Assembly (NCBI GenBank): GCA_020692205.1
Contig: JAIMKV010000019.1
Coordinates: 24,245 to 64,877, forward strand
DNA length: 40,633 nt
Direction: 5' to 3'
Source of the DNA: Myxosarcina sp. GA_180221_E-2-1-MAG-40_15
GTDB taxonomy: Bacteria; Cyanobacteriota; Cyanobacteriia; Cyanobacteriales; Xenococcaceae
Below the pieces are notes generated by a model, which was given only the letters and a program-made list of their open reading frames with translations, did not search any database and was not told where the DNA came from. Numbering within the stretch: position 1 is the stretch's first letter; every line of letters starts with the position of its first letter. Positions 9,066 through 17,583 of the stretch are shown in pieces. Both the position numbers and the translations under genes were made by a program.

Positions 9066-9330
9066 GCAAAATCCAAGGACAAATTTGAGCTTTGGGTTCG
9101 ACTGAATTGCAGTACAAAAGCTCATCGGTGATTAGTCAACATCTAAACTAAAAAGGCGTTTAAGATGGCGTTGAAAGATTTAGAGTTGAATTAACAGCCA
9201 TGTTTTAACAAAATTACTATCCAACGATATTAAATATTGACGATAGTAACTAAAAGCCAGAAATGAGCGATAAATAGTATCAGTACTTAGCTCATTTTTA
9301 ACCTTAACAGGAGAATTCTATCCATAACCT

Positions 9331-11529
9331 ATGGCAACTAAATTCCCGAAATTTAGCCAGGATCTGGCACAAGACCCGACTACTCGTCGGATTTGGTACG
9401 GAATTGCCACTGCTCATGACTTTGAGCTTCATGATGGTATGACTGAGGAAAATCTTTATCAAAAGATTTTTGCCTCTCATTTTGGTCACATCGCTATCAT
9501 CTTCCTGTGGACTTCCGGTACCCTGTTCCATGTAGCTTGGCAAGGTAACTTCGAACAGTGGATTAAAGATCCTTTAAATATCAGCCCCATCGCTCATGCG
9601 ATTTGGGATCCTCACTTTGGTGAAGGCGCGATCGATGCTTTTACTCAAGGTGGTGCTTCTAACCCAGTAAATATTGCCTATTCTGGGGTTTACCATTGGT
9701 TTTACACCATTGGTATGACAAGCAATCAAGAGCTATACCAAGGATCAATCTTCTTGTTGCTCCTATCTTCTATCTTTTTGTTTGCTGGTTGGCTGCATTT
9801 GCAGCCAAAATTCCGTCCTAGCCTGGCTTGGTTTAAAAATGCTGAGTCTCGCCTTAACCACCATCTAGCAGGTTTATTTGGGGTAAGTTCTTTGGCTTGG
9901 ACTGGACATTTAGTCCACGTTGCTATTCCCGAATCCCGTGGACAGCATGTAGGTTGGGATAACTTCCTTTCCACTCCTCCTCATCCTGCTGGCTTAGGAC
10001 CATTCTTTAGCCTAAATTGGGGTGCATATGCTCAGAATCCTGATACGGCTGGTCATGTATTTGGTACTTCTGAGGGAGCGGGAACAGCTATCTTGACTTT
10101 TCTGGGTGGTTTTCATCCCCAAACCGAGTCTCTCTGGTTGACAGATATTGCACATCACCATTTGGCGATCGCAGTCATCTTTATCATTGCTGGACATATG
10201 TACCGGACTAACTTTGGTATTGGTCATAGCATCAAAGAGATCCTCGATACTCACAAGCCACCTCAAGGCGGTTTGGGTGAAGGGCATAAAGGACTATACG
10301 ATACCTTAAACAACTCTTTACACTTCCAGTTGGCTCTGGCCTTGGCTAGTTTGGGTACTGTTACTTCTTTAGTCGCGCAGCATATGTATGCGCTCCCTTC
10401 TTACGCCTTTATTGCTAAGGACTATACGACTCAAGCAGCTTTATATACTCATCACCAATACATTGCTGGGTTTTTGATGGTTGGTGCATTTGCTCACGGC
10501 GCAATTTTCCTCGTCAGGGATTACGACCCCGAAGCAAATAAAAACAACGTATTGTCAAGAGCTTTACAGCACAAAGAAGCGATTATCTCTCACTTAAGTT
10601 GGGTGTCTCTCTTCCTTGGTTTCCATACTTTGAGTCTGTATGTCCACAACGACGTAGTAGTAGCTTTTGGTACCCCTGAGAAGCAAATCTTGATTGAGCC
10701 TGTGTTTGCTCAGTTTGTTCAAGCTGCTTCTGGTAAAGCTTTTTATGGCTTTGACGTGCTTCTTTCTAACCCTGATAGTTTGGCTTCTAATGGTGCGGCC
10801 TATTTACCTGGTTGGTTAGACGCAATTAATAGTGGTACAAACTCCTTGTTCTTGACAATTGGGCCTGGTGATTTCTTAGTTCACCATGCGATCGCTTTGG
10901 GACTACACACCACAGTTCTAATCCTGGTTAAAGGTGCTTTAGATGCTCGTGGTTCCAAACTAATGCCAGACAAAAAAGACTTTGGTTTTGCTTTCCCTTG
11001 TGATGGCCCTGGTCGTGGCGGTACTTGTGATATCTCAGCTTGGGATTCCTTTTACCTAGCTATGTTTTGGATGCTCAACACCTTGGGTTGGTTGACCTTC
11101 TACTGGCATTGGAAACACCTGGGTATCTGGCAGGGCAACGTTGCTCAGTTCAACGAAAACTCTACTTATCTCATGGGTTGGTTCCGTGATTATCTTTGGG
11201 CAAACTCGGCTCAATTAATTAACGGTTATAATCCCTACGGTGTAAATAACCTATCTGTTTGGGCTTGGATGTTCCTCTTTGGACACCTAGTTTGGGCAAC
11301 TGGTTTCATGTTCCTGATCTCTTGGCGTGGTTATTGGCAAGAATTGATCGAAACTATCGTCTGGGCGCACGAGCGTACTCCTCTAGCTAACCTAGTTCGC
11401 TGGAAAGACAAGCCCGTTGCTATGTCCATCGTTCAAGGTCGCGTCGTTGGTCTGGCTCACTTTACGGTGGGATATATTCTGACCTATGCAGCCTTCCTAA
11501 TTGCTTCTACGGCTGGTAAGTTTGGCTAG
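9331..11529 (+). CDS. psaB: Photosystem I P700 chlorophyll a apoprotein A2
   Basis: PsaB is the partner of PsaA in the photosystem I core. It carries the B-branch electron-transfer cofactors, part of the antenna and the second pair of FX ligands. At 732 aa it is full length. The FX loop [12 protein letters not shown] is repeated here with C557 and C566, and the N-terminus [12 protein letters not shown] matches the family, fixing the start. An AGGAG at 9309-9313 is 17 nt before the ATG, much farther than an effective Shine-Dalgarno, so initiation may use structure in the leader or another mode. Sequence similarity to PsaA through HHLAG, FGIGHS and the C-terminal helices reflects the ancient duplication. 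It ends 36 bp before a strong terminator, which closes the psaAB unit. Confidence 0.99.
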   Translation: MATKFPKFSQDLAQDPTTRRIWYGIATAHDFELHDGMTEENLYQKIFASHFGHIAIIFLWTSGTLFHVAWQGNFEQWIKDPLNISPIAHAIWDPHFGEGAIDAFTQGGASNPVNIAYSGVYHWFYTIGMTSNQELYQGSIFLLLLSSIFLFAGWLHLQPKFRPSLAWFKNAESRLNHHLAGLFGVSSLAWTGHLVHVAIPESRGQHVGWDNFLSTPPHPAGLGPFFSLNWGAYAQNPDTAGHVFGTSEGAGTAILTFLGGFHPQTESLWLTDIAHHHLAIAVIFIIAGHMYRTNFGIGHSIKEILDTHKPPQGGLGEGHKGLYDTLNNSLHFQLALALASLGTVTSLVAQHMYALPSYAFIAKDYTTQAALYTHHQYIAGFLMVGAFAHGAIFLVRDYDPEANKNNVLSRALQHKEAIISHLSWVSLFLGFHTLSLYVHNDVVVAFGTPEKQILIEPVFAQFVQAASGKAFYGFDVLLSNPDSLASNGAAYLPGWLDAINSGTNSLFLTIGPGDFLVHHAIALGLHTTVLILVKGALDARGSKLMPDKKDFGFAFPCDGPGRGGTCDISAWDSFYLAMFWMLNTLGWLTFYWHWKHLGIWQGNVAQFNENSTYLMGWFRDYLWANSAQLINGYNPYGVNNLSVWAWMFLFGHLVWATGFMFLISWRGYWQELIETIVWAHERTPLANLVRWKDKPVAMSIVQGRVVGLAHFTVGYILTYAAFLIASTAGKFG

Positions 11530-11565
11530 AAATAGCTACGACATATCAGGTAGTTAAGCAACATT

Positions 11566-11592
11566 TCCCTCATCTTCGGGTGGGGGATTTTT
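11566..11592 (+). terminator. psaB terminator with UUCG tetraloop
   Basis: A 9-bp stem (11566-11574 with 11579-11587, two G-U pairs) is capped by the stable loop TTCG and followed by TTTTT at 11588-11592. It lies 36 bp after the psaB stop, as expected for the end of the psaAB transcript. Confidence 0.9.
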
Positions 11593-11808
11593 CGTAGTGA
11601 TTAAGATTTAAAGCTCAAAAGGTCAAAAGTTGTCCAATCTATGGCAAGTTCACAATAGATATAGCCATTCGGCTTGGACGAATTTGTTAATTACGATTTT
11701 TACTCAAACTACGCTAAGAAGAAAATTGCCTGAAGCTAAAACCCTTTCCTGGAAAAAGTCAATAGATAGTTGACCTTTCTCGCAAAGTTTTGATACAAGC
11801 TGTAAATT

Positions 11809-11937
11809 ATGCCTTGGATTATTCAAGCACTTAAAAATGCAGTTAGGCTGTATGAGCGTTTTGGCTTTGAAGTTGTCAGCAGAAAGGATGAGTTTTTTTT
11901 GATGAAGCGGAACTGTCAAACACTGAAACCAGGTTGA
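11809..11937 (+). pseudogene. C-terminal fragment of a GNAT acetyltransferase
   Basis: The 42 codons from the ATG at 11809 read ALKNAVRLYERFGFEVVSR in the middle. This is the hallmark C-terminal motif of GCN5-related N-acetyltransferases (N..A..LYE..GF), where the Tyr acts near the acetyl-CoA thiol. The acetyl-CoA pyrophosphate loop (R/Q-x-x-G-x-G/A) and the rest of the fold are absent: the frame has a stop just upstream, and nothing recognisable as the N-terminal part lies in 11593-11808. This is therefore a remnant rather than a working gene. An 8-T run lies inside it. The rest of 11593-12032 contains only this fragment and the inverted repeat beside it. Confidence 0.6.
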
Positions 11938-11941
11938 CAAG

Positions 11942-12006
11942 CCCATTGGAGCGGTCAGCGAAGATTGCTATCATAGACGTAATGTGGTTCGCAGCCGCTC
12001 AATGGG
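11942..12006. repeat. Long imperfect inverted repeat
   Basis: CCCATTGGAGCGG at 11942 pairs with CCGCTCAATGGG ending at 12006 with one bulge. The pairing continues inwards through GCGAA/TTCGC after a short mismatch, so a bulged stem of about 17 pairs encloses a loop of roughly 26 nt. It sits between the GNAT remnant and the 3' end of the universal stress gene. No T-tract lies on either side. It may be the relic of a mobile or recombination site. Confidence 0.5.
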
Positions 12007-12032
12007 AACGTTCAAAATCCAGGGTAATAGGT

Positions 12033-12884
12033 TCAGCTTGCTTCTTCCTGTCTAGCCAAAAGAACAGGACAAGGAGCTTTGATGCGAATATAGTCAGATA
12101 AAGAGCTACCCAACAGACGCTCAATATCAGGTAAACTTTTAGCAATAGAGGGACGGCGTTCGGGAGAACCTAAGACTAATAAATCAATATTTTTAGCTTC
12201 GGCTAAACTACAGATTTTTTGAGCTGGTCTACCACCTGTTACCAAACACTGATATTGTAAACTGGCGCGTTTTACTTTGGCGATCGCGGGAGCGAGAATC
12301 GGATTGTTTTCCATGTCTTCCTTAGATAGCTTGAGATTGGGGTCTAGATCTGGGTTAATCCGGGTAAGATATATTTCTGCGTCTTGATAACCCTGAAGAA
12401 GAGATAAGGTTAAATCTAAAGCATACTGAGCCGCAGGCGACTTGTCGATCGCCACCATAACTCGCTTCAGCTTTTTCACATAGATATCGTCTTTAACTAG
12501 CAGCATTGATCGGTCAGTCAATTGAAACACATACTGACTAACAGAATTACTCAAAATAGACTGTAGTTTGCCCAAACCTCGCGAACCCATGATGATTAGA
12601 TCGGCATCGACTTCTTGAGCTACTTTTAAGACCGTAGTTTTAGGTTCTCCTTCTTCAACTTTACAGCTAGCTTCATCGCAATTTGTACCCAATTTGGCGA
12701 CCAAGTCATTAATTTTAGATTCAGCCTGTTCTTGTGCTGCTGATTCTTCTTGAGTAGTCTTGGGAGAAATTACCCTGAGAATTGATACCTGAGCATTTTT
12801 TGTAGCAGGAAGCTCTAATAAGATTTTGAGCATGTCTTGGGCATTTTCTGCACCAGAGTCAGCATATAGAATTTTGTTAAGCAT
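12033..12884 (-). CDS. Tandem-domain universal stress protein
   Basis: This 283-aa cytoplasmic protein carries two UspA domains in tandem (about 1-135 and 138-280). The first has the ATP-binding signature G-x2-G-x9-G-S/T in recognisable form (GSRGLGKLQSILSNSVSQYV, with Asn replacing the last Gly); the second has GSPERRPS followed by GSSLSDY, a looser version. Tandem Usp proteins bind nucleotides and act in stress responses, but the ligand and partner of this one cannot be read from sequence. The hydrophobic beta-strands KRVMVAIDKS and DLLVLGSPE begin and end the second domain in the usual places. The start ATG at 12884 begins with MLNKILYADSG, a normal Usp first strand. No operon partner is evident. 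Confidence 0.9.
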   Translation of the reverse strand: MLNKILYADSGAENAQDMLKILLELPATKNAQVSILRVISPKTTQEESAAQEQAESKINDLVAKLGTNCDEASCKVEEGEPKTTVLKVAQEVDADLIIMGSRGLGKLQSILSNSVSQYVFQLTDRSMLLVKDDIYVKKLKRVMVAIDKSPAAQYALDLTLSLLQGYQDAEIYLTRINPDLDPNLKLSKEDMENNPILAPAIAKVKRASLQYQCLVTGGRPAQKICSLAEAKNIDLLVLGSPERRPSIAKSLPDIERLLGSSLSDYIRIKAPCPVLLARQEEAS

Positions 12885-13040
12885 ATGTAAACTTACATCT
12901 TGATTTAATTCCTGATGTATCTAGATTACTGCTAATTCTGACCTCCAAGATGACTGAGAAATAAAAACTTAATGACTCCTAATACTCAATATATTGTTTA
13001 AAACATTACGCATTCAGCAACGTTAACTACTGCAATTGTC

Positions 13041-13073
13041 AGAAAGACCCCGCCGCGTTACCAAGGCGGAGTC
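13041..13073 (-). terminator. GC-rich hairpin downstream of the Tic20-like gene
   Basis: On the minus strand GACTCCGCC (13065-13073) pairs with GGCGGGGTC (13046-13054), 9 bp with one G-U pair, followed by TTTCTGAC. It begins 20 bp after the Tic20-like stop and is a plausible terminator. Its 3' side, GGCGGGGTCTTTCTGAC, closely resembles the 3' side of the hairpin at 32123-32164, so it may also be part of a dispersed element. Confidence 0.6.
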
Positions 13074-13092
13074 TGTCCTAATCACTAAACAA

Positions 13093-13569
13093 TCAACGAA
13101 TTTGCGAAGAAGCTGCATCAGAAAGAGCTGGTAGTTCAGCATACTGTCCTTGGATGGAACGAACCATACAGAAAAAACAGGCTACCACGCTACCCATAAA
13201 TATTGTATTTGTTAGAGTTTCGCTAATCAAACTTTGTGCGCCAAAAGCAGGAGCTAAGATGCCCATAATCAAGCTAAACAAAATCTGTAAGATATTGATT
13301 AAGATAGCTTGCATCGCATTAAAACGTAGAAAATAGCTAACATTATCGTTTCTAACTACTGCAAACCATAAACCAAAGAAGATAATTAGACTAGCAAAAG
13401 GTAGGCTATTAGTAACGCCATAAATAGCCACTAAAGGGGAGAAGAATTGATATAGCCAGGGAAACTGAGTCAATAGAATAATGCCAAACGGTAGTGAATA
13501 AACGAGGGGAAATAAATAAATTAAAGCACCGAAGCTGCGGTCTTTAACATCGGTTTCAGGAGTATTCAT
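13093..13569 (-). CDS. Tic20-family membrane protein
   Basis: This 158-aa protein has four predicted membrane helices (about 15-35, 55-75, 85-110 and 125-140). It shows the family phrases GALIYLFPLVYSLPFG near the start and YFLRFNAMQAILINI in the third helix. Tic20 is a component of the chloroplast inner-envelope protein import apparatus; cyanobacterial relatives are widespread and their role is not settled. Length and topology match bacterial members. The ATG at 13569 is the only sensible start. It is followed by a GC-rich hairpin that probably ends its transcript and has no evident operon partner. Confidence 0.88.
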   Translation of the reverse strand: MNTPETDVKDRSFGALIYLFPLVYSLPFGIILLTQFPWLYQFFSPLVAIYGVTNSLPFASLIIFFGLWFAVVRNDNVSYFLRFNAMQAILINILQILFSLIMGILAPAFGAQSLISETLTNTIFMGSVVACFFCMVRSIQGQYAELPALSDAASSQIR

Positions 13570-13745
13570 AAATTATGCTTTTAAATTAATGCAGTTTATA
13601 TTCTTATGTTAAGTCGATATCAAAGATTAGACATTTATCATTGCTGGAGAATACTTGTGGCATTTGTATTAATAAGATAATATCTTGCCCTGGTGCTGAA
13701 CAACAGAAGTTAACCCATTAATTAAAACAATCGAAGATCGGCAGT

Positions 13746-15149
13746 TTAACTAAACTCTACTAATCTGTAGATTACGCGATTGCGACCTTTAAGTTTGGCC
13801 TCATACAAAGCATCGTCAGCAGTTGAAATCAATGTATGAGGTGAGGTTCGGGTATCTGGAGTGGGAATAATACTCGAAACTCCAAGACTCAAACTCACTA
13901 CGTTGCTAACTTCTGATGAGACATGAGGTATTTTTAGACCCTGAATTTGTTGATGTATATCTTCTGCCACCTTAATTGCTCCTTGTGCTTCAGTATGGGG
14001 CAATATAATGGCAAACTCTTCTCCACCATATCGAAATGCTACATCAGCAGGTCGTTTAACAGCTCGTTCTATTCCTTTGGCTACTTCGTACAAACAGTTG
14101 TCTCCTGCTTGGTGTCCATAAGTGTCATTGTAGGCTTTGAAGTAATCTACATCACATAAGATTAACGATAAATATTCTTTATCTCTAGCGCATCGCGACC
14201 ACTCTTGAGTAATATATTCATCAAACCGACGACGATTAGCTATTTGAGTCAGGCTATCGATATTTGCTTGATAAGTGAGGCGCTGATTAGCTTTTTGGAG
14301 AGTTATTTCTGTCTGTTTGCGATCGCTGATATCACGAAACGTCATCGCAAAACCATCACCAAGCTTCACCGCTACAATATGAAACCAGGCTTTAAATGAA
14401 AAAGAATTATATTCATATTCTTGTTCGAGTACAGTGCAGGTCTCTACTACCTGAACAAATGACTTAAATAAGCCATCAAACAAATGACCAGGATAACCTT
14501 CGACAAACAAGCGTTTTCCTTTTAGAGTTTCAATTGTACCACCGACCGTCATTGCTGCTACAGGATTAGCAATTAACCAACGAAAATCAACAATTTCTCC
14601 TTGGCGATCACGAATTGCCTCAAAGGCAGCGACTCCATCCAAAGAACTGTTTAATACCCCTGTTAATAACGCACGGGATTTATTTAATTCTATTTCAGTA
14701 ATTTTTCGCTCTGCTATTTGCTCACTAAGTACTTGCTGACATTTTTGCCGCTGCTGGATCAGCGATAGTTGTGCTTTAACCCGAAACACCACTTCTTCAA
14801 CGAAGAAAGGTTTGGTAATATAGTCAACTCCTCCAACTTTGAAAGCTTCAATCTTATCAAATTCCGAATCTAAACCGCTCAAAAAGATAATCGGGATATG
14901 TCTTGTCTTTTCTGCCGATTTTAAGTGACGACAGACTTGATAGCCATCCATCTCAGGGATCATAATATCAAGCAGGATCAAGTCTGGACATTCTCTTTTA
15001 ACGATAGACAAAGCCATCTGACCATCAGTAGCGCAATCAACCCGATAACCTTGCTCTTTCAACAAAGATGATAAGAGCCTGACGTTTTCTGGTAAGTCAT
15101 CTACAATTAATATTTGTTCTTGTAGTCTCTCTTTATACTTTTTGTTCAT
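13746..15149 (-). CDS. Response regulator diguanylate cyclase (REC-PAS-GGDEF)
   Basis: This 467-aa signalling protein has three parts. An N-terminal receiver domain (about 12-128) has acid-pocket D17/D18, phospho-acceptor D61 and conserved K113. A short coiled helix leads to a PAS-like sensor domain (about 158-275). A C-terminal GGDEF domain (about 295-465) has active-site GGEEF at 375-379 and metal-binding D333, so it should make cyclic di-GMP from two GTP. The inhibitory I-site RxxD is intact (R366-P-A-D369, five residues before GGEEF), implying product feedback. No cognate histidine kinase is adjacent. A cluster of TTGAA/TTCAA palindromes lies 130-235 bp upstream of the start and may control it. 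Confidence 0.93.
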   Translation of the reverse strand: MNKKYKERLQEQILIVDDLPENVRLLSSLLKEQGYRVDCATDGQMALSIVKRECPDLILLDIMIPEMDGYQVCRHLKSAEKTRHIPIIFLSGLDSEFDKIEAFKVGGVDYITKPFFVEEVVFRVKAQLSLIQQRQKCQQVLSEQIAERKITEIELNKSRALLTGVLNSSLDGVAAFEAIRDRQGEIVDFRWLIANPVAAMTVGGTIETLKGKRLFVEGYPGHLFDGLFKSFVQVVETCTVLEQEYEYNSFSFKAWFHIVAVKLGDGFAMTFRDISDRKQTEITLQKANQRLTYQANIDSLTQIANRRRFDEYITQEWSRCARDKEYLSLILCDVDYFKAYNDTYGHQAGDNCLYEVAKGIERAVKRPADVAFRYGGEEFAIILPHTEAQGAIKVAEDIHQQIQGLKIPHVSSEVSNVVSLSLGVSSIIPTPDTRTSPHTLISTADDALYEAKLKGRNRVIYRLVEFS

Positions 15150-15281
15150 CTACCACTATTGGGTAATGAGCAATGGTCAGAGTAGATAATTTCCAACTAT
15201 TGCCGTAGCTTGAAAAAGTAGTCACAGCTAATAAGTAGCCTTAAGACTACAGATAATATTTAGATTAATGGAACTGCAATC

Positions 15282-15382
15282 TTGAATATATTCAACCGAC
15301 TTTAAAGGCAATATTTGAAATATTCAAAAGCTGAATAAATGGTTTTTTAATTAATAGTTGAAATTCAAATATATTTGAATTT
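15282..15382. promoter_or_regulatory. Cluster of three related palindromes (TTGAA/TTCAA)
   Basis: Three inverted repeats of related sequence lie within 101 bp, upstream of the diguanylate cyclase gene. They are TTGAATATATTCAA (15282-15295, perfect), TTTGAA-ATA-TTCAAA (15314-15328, six-base arms) and a 22-bp perfect palindrome at 15361-15382 centred on TTCAAATATATTTGAA. Several copies of one dyad within about 240 bp of a start suggest a dimeric repressor or activator site. AT-rich DNA raises the chance background, but the 22-bp perfect dyad is well beyond it. Confidence 0.45.
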
Positions 15383-15883
15383 ATGTTTACGTACAACTAT
15401 GTTTGCTTAGCAAAATAACCTCGCTCTTTAATTATTTAAATTTCAGTTTGATAAATTAACAAACTTAGGACTTTACTGGATCACAACCATTGTGATTGAG
15501 CATAAATTGTAATATTTACTAAATTATATATCAGTTATACCATCTATTTTTCTAGACGCAAACAATCAGATTTAAGCCTAAGATAACTGCCAACGCAATT
15601 ATTTGATATTTACGTATATTCTCTGATAAATTCGGATAATAGCTATTTTTTAACCTAGAGAAAAGCAGTTGAATTTTAACTAATAATATCTGGTCATATT
15701 CTCAAAGGAATGACCAGATATCCAGTATATCTACAAATTAATCGTAACTATGACATCAGCAATGACTTAAGATTATCTGTTTTACTAATCAGCTTTAATT
15801 TAAGCTTTAGTTAATGTTTTGCCTCAGTGCGGAACTAAGCCTAACTTGAAGAGAGGTTAGACTTATTCAGCTTCAAAAACAGT
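15383..15883. other. AT-rich intergenic stretch with a 12-bp inverted repeat
   Basis: Roughly 500 bp contain no supported gene. At 15686-15697 and 15710-15721 there is a perfect 12-bp inverted repeat (ATATCTGGTCAT and its complement) with a 12-nt loop but no T-tract. A weaker repeat, AAGCCTAAC/GTTAGACTT, lies near 15837-15864, just beyond the stop of the 68-aa minus-strand gene, and may help end that transcript. Confidence 0.4.
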
Positions 15884-16090
15884 TTATAAACATTGGCGTG
15901 AAGCAAACTTTTCAGCGATCGCCTGAGTTTCTTGCAGCATTTGATGCCTGCTGTCGATCACACTAGTACTATTTAGCGTGGGTACTAAATTGCGGGCTTG
16001 GAGTGCCATGTGGAGCTGCAATTGTGCTACGTACTCACTAATGTCTTCGCGAAATAATTCTGGCTCTTGATTGGTCGATTGAGTATCCAA
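15884..16090 (-). CDS. Small hypothetical protein with TTG start
   Basis: This 68-aa, mostly helical soluble protein has the core YVAQLQLHMALQARNLVP and C-terminal QETQAIAEKFASRQ. No signal, membrane segment, cysteine pair or known motif is seen. The start is a TTG at 16088-16090, supported by a clear AGGAG nine bases upstream on the minus strand; no ATG occurs in frame before residue 28, so the TTG is the best choice. It stands alone between long AT-rich spacers. Codon use resembles its neighbours. I do not recognise the family; it is probably a small cyanobacterial protein of unknown role. Confidence 0.55.
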   Translation of the reverse strand: MDTQSTNQEPELFREDISEYVAQLQLHMALQARNLVPTLNSTSVIDSRHQMLQETQAIAEKFASRQCL

Positions 16091-16252
16091 GGCAATAAGC
16101 TCCTGCGGTTTTTACTTCCAGATCGGGGTTACTTCATTGACAAAATTAACACGGTAACTATACGTTTTGGATAACTTTTGACCAATTTAAAATATTTTGC
16201 AATATTCTTTGTAAAGTAAATTTACTTTTTGCTGAAGATTATCACATTTTTG

Positions 16253-16978
16253 CTAAACGTGTTGGAAACTCGTCCCTTGATTGATAAGTAGAATTGAAAA
16301 GTAAGACAAATCTAGCTGAGGATAATGACTTAAATCCCCATAAATCTTTTGTTCAGGAAAAGTAGCTTTTTCGACGATCCAACTAGAATCTAACAAATTT
16401 CGGCGTTGGAGAATTTGCCAAACCTGCTGATAGACAGAACTAACCTTGAGTAAAACTACTACTTCTGCCCAATCCAATGCTACCTCCAACTCGGGGATTG
16501 AATACAAGGCAGGAAGTATTGCTAATCGCTGATGATTAACCGTTAACGGAATTCCTAACACCGAAGCGATCGCCATTGGCGAACAAATTCCAGGCACAGT
16601 CTCTACTGTTATTTCTGGATGTAACTGCTGTAAAGTTTGTGCCAAATAAGTGAAGGTACTATAGAAGCTGATGTCTCCCAAACAAGCAAAAACAAGATCA
16701 GTTCCTTGTTGGAGATAGTACCAAACTGCTAAAGCTGCGTCTTTCCAAGCTTGCTGTAGCTGTTCTTCATTCTGAACATAAGGAAATTTTAAGGGTAAAA
16801 TTTGTTGTTGAGGCTTGAGCCAAGATTGAATAATATTTTGGGCTATTCCTGGACGATGATCGATACCAGACGGAAAAGCAATGACCTCACAGCTTTGTAA
16901 AATACGCAAGCCTTTGACCGTAATTAATTCTGGATCTCCTGTACCGACACTGACACCGTATAGTGTTCCTAATTTCAC
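16253..16978 (-). CDS. cobI: Precorrin-2 C20-methyltransferase
   Basis: This 241-aa SAM-dependent enzyme methylates the corrin ring at C20, an early step of vitamin B12 synthesis (CobI/CbiL type). The N-terminal glycine-rich loop YGVSVGTGDPELIT at residues 8-21 is the signature of tetrapyrrole methyltransferases. The later CLGDISFYSTFTYL, TVPGICSPMAIASVLGIPL and EVVVLLKVSS segments are the family's conserved SAM- and substrate-pocket motifs. Length is normal. The ATG at 16978 gives the standard MKLGTLYGV N-terminus. It stands alone; another cobalamin gene, cobO, lies about 14 kb away. Scattered B12 genes are usual in cyanobacteria. Confidence 0.94.
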   Translation of the reverse strand: MKLGTLYGVSVGTGDPELITVKGLRILQSCEVIAFPSGIDHRPGIAQNIIQSWLKPQQQILPLKFPYVQNEEQLQQAWKDAALAVWYYLQQGTDLVFACLGDISFYSTFTYLAQTLQQLHPEITVETVPGICSPMAIASVLGIPLTVNHQRLAILPALYSIPELEVALDWAEVVVLLKVSSVYQQVWQILQRRNLLDSSWIVEKATFPEQKIYGDLSHYPQLDLSYFSILLINQGTSFQHV

Positions 16979-17275
16979 GCTTTCGTTTAGTTATTCATAA
17001 TTTAAGACCGACTTCTAACATAACGTGAGTTAGAACAATGTCTACGTCGGTGCGAAAAGAAACTAAACCCCTAAGCGCGATCGCGTTGTTTAACTGAGAA
17101 TTCGATTCATTAGCTTTCTTTAGTCATCAGATAAAAAAACTTCAAGTTTTAAATATTGCTTTTTTCACTGATTCCGTTACCATATTTTTATAGATTAAAA
17201 TCAATTAATAAACTTTTACAATAGACCTTAATCTATGATATTTTAAGATCAGACAAGATTAAACTGTGTAATCTA

Positions 17276-17491
17276 ATGGCGCACTGCATTTTATTTCTTT
17301 TAGGACTAATAACTCTCTGGACTGGTTTAAAAACAGCTGATCAAGTTCATCGACTAGCTTTAGCATCTGCTGGTATTGTTGCTTTAAGTTGGGGGTATAT
17401 TTCTAGCCCATGGTTATTTCAATGTCTAAGCGGAATTTTAATTTTGGGTGCTTACCAAATTTACATTTTGATGGTTGAGTCATCTCTATGA
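17276..17491 (+). CDS. Small two-helix membrane protein
   Basis: This 71-aa protein is almost entirely hydrophobic, with two predicted membrane spans (about 3-18 and 28-66, the second stretch possibly two short helices) joined by the polar turn KTADQVHR. No catalytic residues are visible. It starts at an ATG and ends 92 bp before bicA on the same strand, so it could be co-transcribed with it, though nothing ties the two functionally. I do not recognise the family; it could be a small subunit or simply a small cyanobacterial membrane protein. Confidence 0.5.
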   Translation: MAHCILFLLGLITLWTGLKTADQVHRLALASAGIVALSWGYISSPWLFQCLSGILILGAYQIYILMVESSL

Positions 17492-17583
17492 TTTGTCCGC
17501 TTAACATAGCTTTTATTGTTTTGTCAAGATTAAAAGTTTAAAACATAGTAAAATCTACCCAGATCAGATTCAAGACTTTCACC

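Noticed and set aside
9726-10287. Minus-strand open frames inside psaB
   Set aside because: Antisense shadows of psaB; no ribosome binding sites and no recognisable protein features.
11704-11946. Minus-strand 80-aa frame downstream of psaB
   Set aside because: It lies antisense to the GNAT remnant, whose plus-strand frame has a clear family motif.
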